A stretch of 64,000 nt of DNA from Tropicimonas sp. IMCC34011 (GCF_003390865.1 NZ_QMEJ01000002.1:310001-374000), one strand, 5' to 3'. Shown: positions 26,832 through 36,449, counted from the stretch's first letter. Translations and numbers: made by a program. Notes: a model not told the origin generated them from the letters alone.

Positions 26832-27458
26832 TCAGAAGCGGAAGCTGACGCGCGCCTGGGCGGTCGTCATGTCGAGGTCGACACCGCTGTCGTCGTAGTC
26901 GTCGAACTTGTGGCCGAGGATCTCGCCGCCGACGGAGACGCTGTCGGTCACCATGTACTCGGCGCCGAGGCCGAGGAAGGTGCCCTGGTCGTCGCCGATG
27001 TCGTCGGACTGGGCGAAGGACGCACCGCCGGTGCCGTAGATCAGCGTGCGGCCAGCGTCGTAGCCGGCGCGGATCTTGGCGAGGTGCAGCGCGTCGATTT
27101 CGGCGTCGACGTCGTCGAACTCAACGCCGGAGGCGTTCAGGTCAACGGCGGCACCGAGGACGAACGAACCGAAGTCGTAGTCGTAACCGGCGTGCACACC
27201 GCCGAGGGCGCCGTCGCCATCTTCGTCGTCGAAGTCGACGAACGCGTCATCATCATCATCACCGTCGTCGACGGAGACGTTGCCGTAGCCGAGCTGGCCA
27301 CCAGCGTAGAAGCCGGTCCAGTTGCCGACGGGGGCAACGGCCACCGGGGCGGGAGCCATCACGACAGGCTCGGCGACAGGGGCGGTGAGGCCGCCGGCGA
27401 AGGCGGGAGCGGCGAGGCCGAGAGCGGTGGTGGCCGCGAGGATGCCTGCAAATTTCAT
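26832..27458 (-). CDS. Acidic outer-membrane beta-barrel protein
   Basis: A 208-residue protein with a signal peptide (LAATTALGLAAPAFA), a proline/valine-rich linker, and an OmpA/Opa-type eight-strand barrel that begins NWTGFYAGGQLGYGNVSV and ends in the aromatic C-terminus VSFRF. One exposed loop is extremely rich in aspartate (DDGDDDDDAFVDFDDEDGDG), and other loops are also acidic. A strong ribosome binding site (AAGGAG) and terminator suggest high expression. It is probably a structural or ion-interacting surface protein; specific function unknown. Confidence 0.85.
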   Translation of the reverse strand: MKFAGILAATTALGLAAPAFAGGLTAPVAEPVVMAPAPVAVAPVGNWTGFYAGGQLGYGNVSVDDGDDDDDAFVDFDDEDGDGALGGVHAGYDYDFGSFVLGAAVDLNASGVEFDDVDAEIDALHLAKIRAGYDAGRTLIYGTGGASFAQSDDIGDDQGTFLGLGAEYMVTDSVSVGGEILGHKFDDYDDSGVDLDMTTAQARVSFRF

Positions 27459-27724
27459 GAGTCACTCCTTTCAGGAGGTCTGCTTCGTTTCGTGACTAAC
27501 GGGGTCTGCCCCGTGCCACGCTCATCTAGGTGCCGTGAGCCGGAATGTCAGTTCACGAACCGCGTGATTGGCAAATTTTTTGCATTTGGATACAGAAGTT
27601 TGCGCGTCATCCCGCCCGCGGCGGCAGAATCCGGCCGACAGGTGGCCCTCCAATACCCCGCGATCAGGAAGTCCGCTTCTGAGGCTTTTTCGACACACCC
27701 CCGGAAGCGGGCTGAAACGGCCTC

Positions 27725-29551
27725 TCAGCCGGCCTTCTCCTCGAGCGTGAGCCATTCCGACTCGGCACTCGACAGCGCGTCCTGCCGGGCGGCGAGGGCC
27801 TCCGTCGCCTTCCGGAACTTCATCGGCTCCTTCGTGAAGAGCTGCGGGTCGGACAGGAGCTGTTCGAGCTTTGCGATTTCGGCCTCGATCCGTTCGATCT
27901 CGCCCGGCAGTTCCTCCAGGCGGTGCTTCTCCGTGAAGGAGAGGCTCCCGCCGGATTTCGCCGCGGGCGCGGGCTCCGCCTTCGTCTTGGTCGCCGGCGC
28001 AGGCGACGGTGCCGACGCGGCGGCGGCGAAGATCGCGTCCCCCTCGGGGCGCTGCGCGAGCATGTCGGTCCAGCCGCCGGCATAGAGCGTCGCCGTCCCG
28101 CCGCCCTCCATTACCACGGTCTGCGTCGCGATACGGTCGATGAAGTCCCGGTCGTGAGAGACCAGAAGGACGGTGCCGTCGTACTCGCCGAGAAGATCCT
28201 GGAGCAGGTCCAGCGTCTCGATGTCGAGATCGTTGGTCGGCTCGTCGAGCACCAGCAGGTTCGCCTCGTGCGCCATGATCCGGGCGAGCAAGAGCCGCGC
28301 CCTCTCCCCGCCCGACAGCGCGCGAACGGGCGCGCGGGCCTGGGACTCGTCGAAGAGGAAGTCCTTCAGGTAGCTCACCACGTTCCGCGGCGTGCCGCGC
28401 ACCATGACCTGATCGCCCTTGCCGGCAATGCGGGTCGCCGGATCGCCGGTGAGACTTTCCCAGAGCGTCGCGTCCGGATCGAGCTGGGCGCGGGTCTGAT
28501 CGAAGACCGCGAGTTCAAGATTGGTGCCGAGGCGGATCGTGCCGCTGTCCGGCGCCTCGTTGCCGATCAGCATGTTCAGAAGCGTCGTCTTCCCGGCGCC
28601 GTTGGGGCCAACGAGGGCGAGACGGTCGCCGCGCTGCACGCGGATCGTGAAATCGCGAAGGATGTCCTTGTCGCCGAAGCGCTTGGAGATGTTCCTCGCA
28701 TCCACCACCAGCTTGCCGGAGGTCCGGCCGCTGTCGATCTCCAGATCCGCGGTGCCCTGACGCCGGATGGCGCCGGCCCGCTCCTCCCGCAGCGCCTGAA
28801 GCGCGCGGACGCGGCCCTGGTTGCGCTTGCGGCGGGCGGAGATCCCTTCGACCGCCCAACGGGCCTCGGCCTTGATCTTGCGATCGAGCTTGTGAAGGGC
28901 CTCGTCCTCCTCGGCCCAGGTCTTCTCCCGCCATTCCTCGAAGGAGGCGAAGCCGGCTTCCTGCCGCCGCACCTGCCCGCGGTCGAGCCAGAGCGTCGCG
29001 CGGGTCAGCCGGGAGAGGAACGCCCGGTCGTGGGAGATGAGGACAAACGCGGCGCGGGTTTCGGCGAGGCGATCCTCGAGCCACCGGATCGCGCCGATGT
29101 CGAGATGGTTCGTCGGCTCGTCGAGGAGCATGAGATCCGCATCCTCCGCGAGAAGGCGCGCGAGGGCGGCGCGGCGGCGCTCCCCTCCCGATGCCGTTGC
29201 AACGGGCCGGTCCGGATCGAAGTCCAGACCCTCGGCGGCGGCTTCGACGCGCCATTCCTCGGACGGATCGAGTCCGGCCATCGCGTAGTCCCCGAGGGTT
29301 TCGCAGCCGGCCATGTCCGGCTCCTGCTCGAGACGGGCGACGGTGGTCCCGGCCGGAACCGTGCGCGCGCCGGTATCGGGCTCGACCACGCCGGACATCA
29401 CCTTCATCAAGGTGGACTTGCCAGAGCCGTTGCGGCCGACCAGGGCCACGCGGTCCCCTGTCTGCACCACGGCGTCGAGGCCGGAGAAGAGAGGATCGCC
29501 GCCCCAGGTCAGGGAAACGTCGGAGAGCTGCAGGAGAGGTGCTTTTGCCAT
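27725..29551 (-). CDS. ABC-F family ATPase (Uup-like)
   Basis: A 608-residue soluble protein with two ABC domains: Walker A GRNGSGKST and GPNGAGKTT; signatures ASGGERRRAALARLL and LSGGERARLLLARIM. A linker lies between them, and a C-terminal coiled coil follows (EEIERIEAEIAKLEQLL-like residues near 540-600). It has no membrane segments. ABC-F proteins act on the ribosome; the C-terminal extension places it nearest Uup. It probably forms a short unit with nothing downstream. Confidence 0.9.
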   Translation of the reverse strand: MAKAPLLQLSDVSLTWGGDPLFSGLDAVVQTGDRVALVGRNGSGKSTLMKVMSGVVEPDTGARTVPAGTTVARLEQEPDMAGCETLGDYAMAGLDPSEEWRVEAAAEGLDFDPDRPVATASGGERRRAALARLLAEDADLMLLDEPTNHLDIGAIRWLEDRLAETRAAFVLISHDRAFLSRLTRATLWLDRGQVRRQEAGFASFEEWREKTWAEEDEALHKLDRKIKAEARWAVEGISARRKRNQGRVRALQALREERAGAIRRQGTADLEIDSGRTSGKLVVDARNISKRFGDKDILRDFTIRVQRGDRLALVGPNGAGKTTLLNMLIGNEAPDSGTIRLGTNLELAVFDQTRAQLDPDATLWESLTGDPATRIAGKGDQVMVRGTPRNVVSYLKDFLFDESQARAPVRALSGGERARLLLARIMAHEANLLVLDEPTNDLDIETLDLLQDLLGEYDGTVLLVSHDRDFIDRIATQTVVMEGGGTATLYAGGWTDMLAQRPEGDAIFAAAASAPSPAPATKTKAEPAPAAKSGGSLSFTEKHRLEELPGEIERIEAEIAKLEQLLSDPQLFTKEPMKFRKATEALAARQDALSSAESEWLTLEEKAG

Positions 29552-29582
29552 GCCGCGCAGCTATGCGGGCCGGGCAGCGGCG

Positions 29583-30755
29583 TCAACGTCCCGCGGCGGT
29601 CCAGGGATCGTACTCGTAGAGCCAGGCGAAGCGGTTCGGCAGGGTGTTGGGGGAGATGCGCTCCATCGCCGACAGGCTCGCATGGGCGATCCGGGCGAGC
29701 CCGCCTCCCAGGTGATAGTTCCGCGCATTCGCCGCCGCCGCGGCCGTGACCTTGCGCACCCGCCCGATCCGGAGCGCGCTGAAGGCCGCGAGGGCGGTCG
29801 CATCGGGAGAGGGGCGCTCGATCAGCGTGGCGAGGACAGCCGCATCCTCCAGCGCCATCGTCGCGCCCTGTGCCAGGAACGGCAGCATCGGATGGGCCGC
29901 GTCCCCGAGGAGCACGACACCGCCCGAAGACCAGGACTTCATCGGCTCCCGCAGCCATAGTCCCCAGGGCCGCGCCGTCTCCACCGCGGCAAGCCAGCCG
30001 GGCACCGGGCCGCCGAAGCCGGCAAAGGCCGCGCGCATCGCCTCGGGCGCGGCGGAATGATCCCAGCCGTCGGGCCGCCGCTCGTCCCTCGCCTCGACGC
30101 CGACGAGGTTCAGTTCCTTACCGCCCCGGAGAGCATAGGCCACGAGATGCTTGCCCGCCCCGAGAAAGACCTCGGCGCCCGAAGGCATCTCCAGCTGGTC
30201 CCCCGGCACAGTCGCGCGCCAGGCGATCTGCCCCGAGAAGACGGCCGGCATCTCGCCGACCACCGCCTCCCGGCCCTTTGAATGGATGCCGTCCGCCGCG
30301 ACGAGCAGGGAGGTGCGGATGCGCTCGCCATCGACGAAGTCGATTTCCGCGCCCTCGGCCAGCGCTCGGACGTTCGTTGCCTCGCGCCCGGTTTCGATGG
30401 AGACGCCGGCGCCCCGCGCGGCCCGCTCCAGGACGGACAGCAGATCGGCGCGGTGGAACTGGCGGAATTCTCCGAAGCGGGTGAGATCGAGGGAGACGAT
30501 CCGGCGGCCCTTGCGACTGTCCCTGAGGGTCACGCGGCCGGCGGCCACGGAGGCATCGCGGGCCGCCGCTCCGCAGCCGAGGCCATGCAGGACACGCATC
30601 CCGTTCGGCCCGACCTGAATCCCTGCACCGACCTCGGACAACGCGTCCGCCCGTTCGAGGACGCGCACACGGGCGCCACGCCGGGCGAGCGCTGCCGCCG
30701 CCGCGAGGCCGCCGATCCCGGCGCCGAGGACGATGATGTCCCGGCCGCTCAGCAT
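29583..30755 (-). CDS. FAD-dependent aromatic-type monooxygenase
   Basis: A 390-residue flavoprotein hydroxylase of the UbiH/salicylate hydroxylase family: GAGIGGLAAAAALARRGARV (FAD), the DG-motif area LVAADGIHSKGRE, and GDAAHPMLPFLAQGATMALED near the C-terminus. It would use NAD(P)H and O2 to hydroxylate an aromatic substrate, which cannot be identified. It lies just upstream of the ABC-F gene on the same strand, 31 bases apart. Confidence 0.85.
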   Translation of the reverse strand: MLSGRDIIVLGAGIGGLAAAAALARRGARVRVLERADALSEVGAGIQVGPNGMRVLHGLGCGAAARDASVAAGRVTLRDSRKGRRIVSLDLTRFGEFRQFHRADLLSVLERAARGAGVSIETGREATNVRALAEGAEIDFVDGERIRTSLLVAADGIHSKGREAVVGEMPAVFSGQIAWRATVPGDQLEMPSGAEVFLGAGKHLVAYALRGGKELNLVGVEARDERRPDGWDHSAAPEAMRAAFAGFGGPVPGWLAAVETARPWGLWLREPMKSWSSGGVVLLGDAAHPMLPFLAQGATMALEDAAVLATLIERPSPDATALAAFSALRIGRVRKVTAAAAANARNYHLGGGLARIAHASLSAMERISPNTLPNRFAWLYEYDPWTAAGR

Positions 30756-30828
30756 TCCTCCCCCCTTACAGGCGGACGCCGGGACCGAAGGCCCCGGCGT
30801 GTCGTCGTATCAGGTCGTCGCAACTGGG

Positions 30829-31251
30829 TCAGTCGTCCCTGTGAACCCGCTCGCGACGCTCGTGCCGTTCCTGGGCCTCGAGACTGAGCGTCGCGATGGG
30901 CCGCGCGTCCAGCCGCTTGAGAGAGATCGGCTCGCCGGTATCCTCGCAATATCCGTATTCACCCTCGTGGATCCGGCGCAGCGCGGCGTCGATCTTGGCC
31001 ACGAGCTTGCGCTGGCGATCCCGCGTGCGCAGCTCCAGCGCCCGGTCGGTCTCCTCGCTGGCGCGATCCGCGATGTCGGGGATGCTGCGGGTCTGATCCT
31101 TCAGGCCCTCGATGGTGTCGCGGCTCTCGTCGAGCAGGTCCGCCTTCCACGCGAGCAGCTTGCGACGGAAGTACTCCGTCTGCAGGTCGTTCATGAAGGG
31201 TTCGTCCTCCGCCGGCCGATAATCGTCGGGAAGAAAGGTTTCCTGCTTCAT
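30829..31251 (-). CDS. dksA: DksA-type RNA polymerase-binding transcription factor, zinc-finger cysteines mostly absent
   Basis: A 140-residue DksA. The coiled-coil tip residues fall in IPDIADRASEETDRALELRTRDRQ, with the DxxDxA-type tip DIADRA. The globular part has only one cysteine (GYCEDTGEPISLKRLDARP) instead of the four that bind zinc, as in the DksA of Rhodobacter sphaeroides. It modulates RNA polymerase at rRNA and amino-acid promoters with ppGpp. The ATG at 31251 has AGGGAG upstream and matches the family N-terminus (MKQETFLPDDYRP); 31329 is a longer alternative. Confidence 0.92.
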   Translation of the reverse strand: MKQETFLPDDYRPAEDEPFMNDLQTEYFRRKLLAWKADLLDESRDTIEGLKDQTRSIPDIADRASEETDRALELRTRDRQRKLVAKIDAALRRIHEGEYGYCEDTGEPISLKRLDARPIATLSLEAQERHERRERVHRDD

Positions 31252-31947
31252 GACCGCTCCCTTGCGTCCTGTGACGTCGTCATCCCGCCTGTCAGAGATG
31301 TCATCGTGAAGTCTGGCGAGCTGAGACATACCGGCTTCCTTTGCGGCGGTGATTACTCCAACGCCCCGCTCTTGTCACTAGGGCTTGAGGGGGCACCGCG
31401 CCGTGCGTCACGCGCGCGGTACAAGTGTCGCGGTGGCTTCTCAAAGGGTTATAGTCAAATGACTTTTGATGGAACGGCAAACTATTTTGCATCCCCTGAT
31501 CTTACTTTGGCGGTCAACGCCCCGGTGAAGCTGCAACGTCCGCGTCTCGCCAGAGGCGAGCCTTGCACCAGCGAGACCGTGCGCGCCCCTTCAACGCCCC
31601 CGTGACAATCAAGACGGGCAATACCGAAAAGAAGCTGCCGGGCGCAGTCCTGCGCCGCTGCGTCTTCCGGTAAATCCGCGCCGCGGACCTCGGGACGATG
31701 AAAAGACCTGACGGAAGCGGCTCTGATGCGGTTCTATGCACTGCGCGAAAAGGCTGGTCTCTAGAAAACGCCTCCACCTCGTAGGTGCTGCACTGGCTGA
31801 AGCCGCTCCTCGCCGAGAACCCGCCCCCAGCCGATATGCCCGGAGAGGCGACGAACGCCCTGCCCCCGTGGCACCGCTGAAGACGAGCAGGACGTGCATC
31901 TGCTCGAAAAGCCCGCCTTCATGGCGCGCCGGGATAGGCGCCGAGGC
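31252..31947 (+). other. 700-base gap without a supported gene
   Basis: No frame has convincing coding character or a ribosome binding site. Visible structure: an A/T-richer patch at 31440-31510 with the inverted repeat TCAAA-N5-TTTGA (31455-31469), and a tight hairpin CTCGCC-AGA-GGCGAG (31546-31560). It probably contains the dksA promoter; a small RNA gene is possible but unproven. Confidence 0.4.
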
Positions 31948-33060
31948 TCAGGCGCCGGCGTCCAGCGTCACCGCCTCCTGCCGCGCGGTCCCGGACCGCT
32001 CGAGGGTGAGCGTCACCTCCTCGCCGACCCGGTGCTCCTCCAGCGCGGCCTGAAGGGCCTCCAGCGTCGTCACGGGTGTGCCGTCGATCTCGGTCAGGAT
32101 GTCGCCGGGCACGATCCCGCCGCGGCGCGACAGGCGGGCGGGCTCGATTCCCGCCTCCTCCGCACCCGAGCCGGGCCGCACCCCCATGATCACGATCCCC
32201 TCCAGTCCCTGACGCCGGGCCAGCGCGTTGACCCGCGGATTGGCCTCTATGCCGAGATCCGGCGGCGAGTAATGTCCCCGCTCGATGAGCTGCGGCACCA
32301 CGCGGGCGAGGGTGTCCACCGGAACGGCGAAGCCGATCCCGGCACTTGCGCCGGACAGCGAGTAGATCGCCGAGTTCATGCCGATTAGCCGGCCCGACGA
32401 ATCCAGCAGCGGACCGCCCGAATTGCCGGGGTTGATCGCCGCATCCGTCTGGATCAGGCCGCGAAGCGCCGGCCCGCTCTCGCTCGGCAATTCGCGGTCG
32501 AGGGCAGAGACGACGCCGGTCGTCAGCGTCCAGTCAAGGCCGAAGGGGTTGCCGATGGCGAGGACCGACTGCCCCACCCGCAGAGGCGCGCTCGTCCCCC
32601 GCGGCAGGGCCGGCGGCACGGAGTCGGCGTCAATCCGGAGCACCGCGATATCCCGGCGCGCATCGACGCCGACCAGCTCGGCCTCGTAGGTCTCCCCGCT
32701 CGCAAGACCGACCCAGGCCCGGGACGCCCCCTCGATCACGTGGGCGTTGGTGATGATATGCCCGCGGTCGTCCCAGACGAAGCCGGACCCGGTGCCCCGC
32801 GGCACCTCCCGCGATCCGTACCCGAAGGCCCCCGCCAGCCGCTGCGAGGTGGAGATGGCGACGACCGATCCGCGCGTGGTCTCGAAGGTCTCGATCACCG
32901 CCTCTTCGTTCGGCGCGAGGTCCCGCGACACCGGTGCAGGGTCCGGCAGGGCCGCAACGCTGGGCCGGTCGAAGGCCCGCACGATCTCGGGCGTGTTCCA
33001 GGCGAGGATGAGAGCGGCGGTGGCGGCAAGAAGGAGGATCAGGCGGGACAGGACGCGCAT
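31948..33060 (-). CDS. DegP/HtrA-like serine protease with one PDZ domain
   Basis: A 370-residue envelope protease. An N-terminal hydrophobic anchor (LILLLAATAALILAW) is followed by a trypsin-like domain with the triad H in ITNAHVIEG, D in RRDIAVLRID and S in NPGNSGGPLLD, and then a single PDZ domain (about 265-355; PGDILTEIDGTPVTTLEAL). The single PDZ and membrane anchor resemble DegS-type proteins more than DegP. It is divergent from alanine racemase. Confidence 0.88.
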   Translation of the reverse strand: MRVLSRLILLLAATAALILAWNTPEIVRAFDRPSVAALPDPAPVSRDLAPNEEAVIETFETTRGSVVAISTSQRLAGAFGYGSREVPRGTGSGFVWDDRGHIITNAHVIEGASRAWVGLASGETYEAELVGVDARRDIAVLRIDADSVPPALPRGTSAPLRVGQSVLAIGNPFGLDWTLTTGVVSALDRELPSESGPALRGLIQTDAAINPGNSGGPLLDSSGRLIGMNSAIYSLSGASAGIGFAVPVDTLARVVPQLIERGHYSPPDLGIEANPRVNALARRQGLEGIVIMGVRPGSGAEEAGIEPARLSRRGGIVPGDILTEIDGTPVTTLEALQAALEEHRVGEEVTLTLERSGTARQEAVTLDAGA

Positions 33061-33285
33061 GGGCAGTGGCTCGCAGGCAAATGCGGAGCGACCTCGTGGC
33101 CCCGCCGGCAGCTGATGTGGCGCCTTCCTCCTTCCGCGGCAAGGCCGGTGCGCCGGAGCGTCGCGCCCTTTTCCCCGTCATGGTTACTCTCCCGTGGTCG
33201 CCGGCACCGGCGGACGACGGCCGGCGTCCCTCCCGGCGCCGGTTCGGGCTTGACGCGGGCGCCCATGCAACGAACAACCGCGGCC

Positions 33286-34332
33286 ATGGCAGGCGGAATT
33301 CTCTCGATCGATCTCGACGCAATCGCAGCGAACTGGCGTGCGCTGGACGCGATGTCCGGCCGCGACACCACGACGGCAGCGGTGGTGAAGGCGGATGGCT
33401 ACGGCCTCGGCGCAAGCCGGGTGGCCAAGGTGCTGAGGTCGGCCGGCGCAGAGAGCTTCTTCGTCGCCATGCCGGAAGAAGGTGTCGCGCTCAGGCTCGC
33501 CCTCGGCGGCGGCCCGGAGATCTTCGTCTTCAACGGCCACATGCAGGGCGATACCTCCATGATCCGGGATCACGAGCTGATCCCGCTGCTCAATTCCATC
33601 GAGCAGATGACCTTCCATTTCGAGCACCTGCCGGACGCGCCCTTCGGCGTGCAGCTCGATTCGGGAATGAACCGTCTCGGGCTGGAGCCGGGCGAGTGGG
33701 AGGCCGTTGCACCCTTCGCGCTGCCCCGCGGCCCGAAGCTCCTGATGTCGCACCTCGCCTCAGCCGACGAGCCCGGCAGCCCGCAGAATGAGGACCAGCT
33801 CGCCGCCTTCCGCGACATGACCGACGGGACCGGCATCCGCCGCTCCCTCTCGGCCACCGGCGGAACCCTCCTCGGACCCGATTATCATTTCGATATGACC
33901 CGCCCCGGCGTCGGACTCTACGGCGGCCTGCCCTTCGCCGAAGCGATCCCGGCCGCGCATCTGCGCCTGCCGGTGATCCAGACGCGCCTCGTCGCACCCG
34001 GCGAGGCGGTGGGGTACAACGCGACATGGGCTGCGCGGGAGGAGTCCCTGATCGCCACGGTCGCCGGCGGATATGCGGACGGCCTCCTTCGATCGCTGTC
34101 AGGGCGCGGAGCCCTCTTTCAGGGCGAGGTCCCCTGCCCGATCCGCGGCCGCGTTTCCATGGACCTGATCGGCGTCGATATCAGCCATCTCGACGAGATC
34201 CCTGACCATCTCGACATGCTTTCGCCGGCGCAGACGGTGAACGACGTGGCAGATGCAGCCGGGACCATCCCCTATGAAATCCTGACCTCCCTCGGAACGC
34301 GCTACCGCCGCTCCTACCACCAGTCAAACTGA
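33286..34332 (+). CDS. alr: Alanine racemase
   Basis: A 348-residue PLP enzyme that interconverts L- and D-alanine for peptidoglycan. K35 in AVVKADGYGLGA is the PLP lysine; GYNATW holds the opposing catalytic tyrosine, and RGRVSMDL the conserved arginine and methionine. The ATG at 33286 places the family start (ILSIDLDAIAANWRAL) at residue 5; ATG 33265 would add seven residues. It is a single gene, convergent with the LysM protein gene. Confidence 0.92.
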   Translation: MAGGILSIDLDAIAANWRALDAMSGRDTTTAAVVKADGYGLGASRVAKVLRSAGAESFFVAMPEEGVALRLALGGGPEIFVFNGHMQGDTSMIRDHELIPLLNSIEQMTFHFEHLPDAPFGVQLDSGMNRLGLEPGEWEAVAPFALPRGPKLLMSHLASADEPGSPQNEDQLAAFRDMTDGTGIRRSLSATGGTLLGPDYHFDMTRPGVGLYGGLPFAEAIPAAHLRLPVIQTRLVAPGEAVGYNATWAAREESLIATVAGGYADGLLRSLSGRGALFQGEVPCPIRGRVSMDLIGVDISHLDEIPDHLDMLSPAQTVNDVADAAGTIPYEILTSLGTRYRRSYHQSN

Positions 34333-34340
34333 GTCACTGC

Positions 34341-36449
34341 CTAGTCGGCGGGTCCGCCCTCGAGATCATCCGCGGGGGGGTCGGCCTTCGGCAGATCGAA
34401 GACCTGTCCGGGATAGATCAGGTCGGGATCGCGGATCTGGTCCCTGTTCTGCTCGAAGATCTGAACGTAGTCGTACCCGCTTCCATAGCGGTCCGATGCA
34501 ATGCCCCAGAGCGTGTAGCCGGGCTGAACCGTGATGACAGAGGCGCGGACCACGTCGGGATTGCCCTCCTCCGCCTCGATCCGGGTGGCCTCGATGGTGC
34601 TCGGCGCTTCGCGGCGGAAGGGCGTCTCGAACCGGGAGACGACGCTGCCGCCGCCCCCCACCTGATCGACGCGGACGGTGTAGGTTCCGGGATCGACCCC
34701 CGGAAGCGGCGTCCGCCACGAGCCGTCGCCCGCGATGGCGACCCGCTCCACCGGCCGGTTGTCCACGTAGATGCGCACTTCACCGTCACCGTCCTCGTCG
34801 CCCGCATGCGCTGCGGTCCGGCCTTCGAGCAGGACCTCGCCGTCATCGCCATACGAGATCGCGTCGATGACGACCCGATCCCCCTGCCCCTGCTCCGAGT
34901 CGCCGGGTTGAAGGACGCTGACGCCCTCATCGCTGGCCAGAAGAACGGTCGGCGCCCGCGATGTCCGCTCAGCGTCGGGCAATGGCGCTTCGGAGCGGGC
35001 GGCATTGTCCGCAGGCGCCTCATCTGCCTCGGCAAGCGCGGTCTCCGGATCGGACTCTGCGACGGGCTGCCGAGGCTGGACCTCCGCCTGCGTCTCGCCT
35101 GTCGGCACGTCCATGGTTCGCGTAGCTTCCGGCAGCGGCGCCTCGGGGCGATCGGCTGAACCTGCCGGGGCCTCGACCTGTGCGACTCTGTCCGGAGCCG
35201 CTTCGGGATCTGCCTCGGCGACCGAAAGCTGTCTCTCGGGCTCCGGCGCGGCCGCTGCAGTGGCCTCCGTCTCCTCGGTCGGTGGCGCGGCCGCTGCATC
35301 GAGCTCCGACCCACCGCTGGCCGAGACGGACGCGAGCGCGACAGCCTCGCCTTCGTCGGTCTCTCCCGGCGATTGGGCCTCCCGACCGACAGGCATCTCC
35401 GGTGCGACCGCGGCGGGGTCTTCCACCAATGCAACGAGGTCATCGCCCTGCATCCCCGCCTCCGGCGGACTGGCAAGCGTCTCACCGTCCTCGGGATCGC
35501 TCTCGGCGAGCGATGGCACAGTGTCACCAAGCGCGGCGGCATCGAGTTCGGTTACCGGTGTGTCCGCTTCGGACAGCTCCTGCTCGGGCGCGTCCAGAAC
35601 GCCGGGCGCCTCGTTCACGTCGTCCGCGGCGCGGCGCTCTGAGACAACTGGATCCTCGGGCAGCGCCGCGAGTTCCAGCGGGTCTGCCATGGCGAGATCG
35701 TAAGCGGGATCATCCTGCACCGCATCGTCCGGGGACGTATCGCCCGCGAGACTTGTCTGCGGACCCGGCGAGGGCGGCAGGTCCGCCTCGAGCCCGGCAA
35801 ACTGGTCCTCCGTCCCGTCCTCGGCGTCGCCATCCGCGAGGAGCTCTCCTTCGCCGGTTCCCTCGCCGTCCGCCGGGGTCTCGCCGGGCGGCGGGGTCAG
35901 GATGACGGATTGCTCGGAGCGGATGACGGCGCCGTCATCCCCCCGGGCGACGATCTCCATGACCTGAGCGCCGGAGCCGAGCGCGATATCGAAGAGAGCG
36001 GCGAAGGTCCCCGACGCGTCGGTCGGCGCCATGGCGACCTTGGAGCCGTCGAGTTCGATGGTGACGGTGAACCCGGACGGAGCGGAGCCCGAAACGACCG
36101 TGTCCCCGTCCGGCCCGACGCGCACGAGATCGAAGACTGGCGGAACGAGATCCTCTTCAGAGGACGCCTCGCCGCGGTCTTCGGCAGCGTCATCAGCGGA
36201 TCCCCCGGGCGTTTCAGGGTCGCTGTCGTCCGCACTATCTTCCAGCGCTGTCGACATCTCCGCCTCGCCCGCGGAGGACGAGCGATCTTCGGACGGATCC
36301 TCTTCAGGCACGGCAAATGTCGCCAGATCGTCGTCGTCCGGAACATCGCGGACCGCCGTGATGTCATACCAGGCCAGAACGGCGGCAATCAGCGCCGCGA
36401 CCCCGAGCGCAAGGCCCGCCTTTCGGCCGAAGCCGGTCTTTCTCGCCAT
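34341..36449 (-). CDS. Large acidic LysM-domain protein with N-terminal membrane anchor
   Basis: A 702-residue protein. One membrane helix near residues 10-28 is followed by an acidic stretch, a first Ig-like beta domain (about 110-190), about 300 residues of Asp/Glu/Ala/Pro-rich low complexity, a second Ig-like domain (about 540-640), and a C-terminal LysM (TVQPGYTLWGIASDRYGSGY ... YPGQVFDLP). The linker contains two imperfect copies of a unit running from VAE(S/A)DPE to EAPLP(D/E)A. It would sit in the inner membrane and reach peptidoglycan. The ATG at 36449 has a G-rich ribosome binding site. Similar architectures occur in Rhodobacteraceae; exact role unknown. Confidence 0.82.
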   Translation of the reverse strand: MARKTGFGRKAGLALGVAALIAAVLAWYDITAVRDVPDDDDLATFAVPEEDPSEDRSSSAGEAEMSTALEDSADDSDPETPGGSADDAAEDRGEASSEEDLVPPVFDLVRVGPDGDTVVSGSAPSGFTVTIELDGSKVAMAPTDASGTFAALFDIALGSGAQVMEIVARGDDGAVIRSEQSVILTPPPGETPADGEGTGEGELLADGDAEDGTEDQFAGLEADLPPSPGPQTSLAGDTSPDDAVQDDPAYDLAMADPLELAALPEDPVVSERRAADDVNEAPGVLDAPEQELSEADTPVTELDAAALGDTVPSLAESDPEDGETLASPPEAGMQGDDLVALVEDPAAVAPEMPVGREAQSPGETDEGEAVALASVSASGGSELDAAAAPPTEETEATAAAAPEPERQLSVAEADPEAAPDRVAQVEAPAGSADRPEAPLPEATRTMDVPTGETQAEVQPRQPVAESDPETALAEADEAPADNAARSEAPLPDAERTSRAPTVLLASDEGVSVLQPGDSEQGQGDRVVIDAISYGDDGEVLLEGRTAAHAGDEDGDGEVRIYVDNRPVERVAIAGDGSWRTPLPGVDPGTYTVRVDQVGGGGSVVSRFETPFRREAPSTIEATRIEAEEGNPDVVRASVITVQPGYTLWGIASDRYGSGYDYVQIFEQNRDQIRDPDLIYPGQVFDLPKADPPADDLEGGPAD

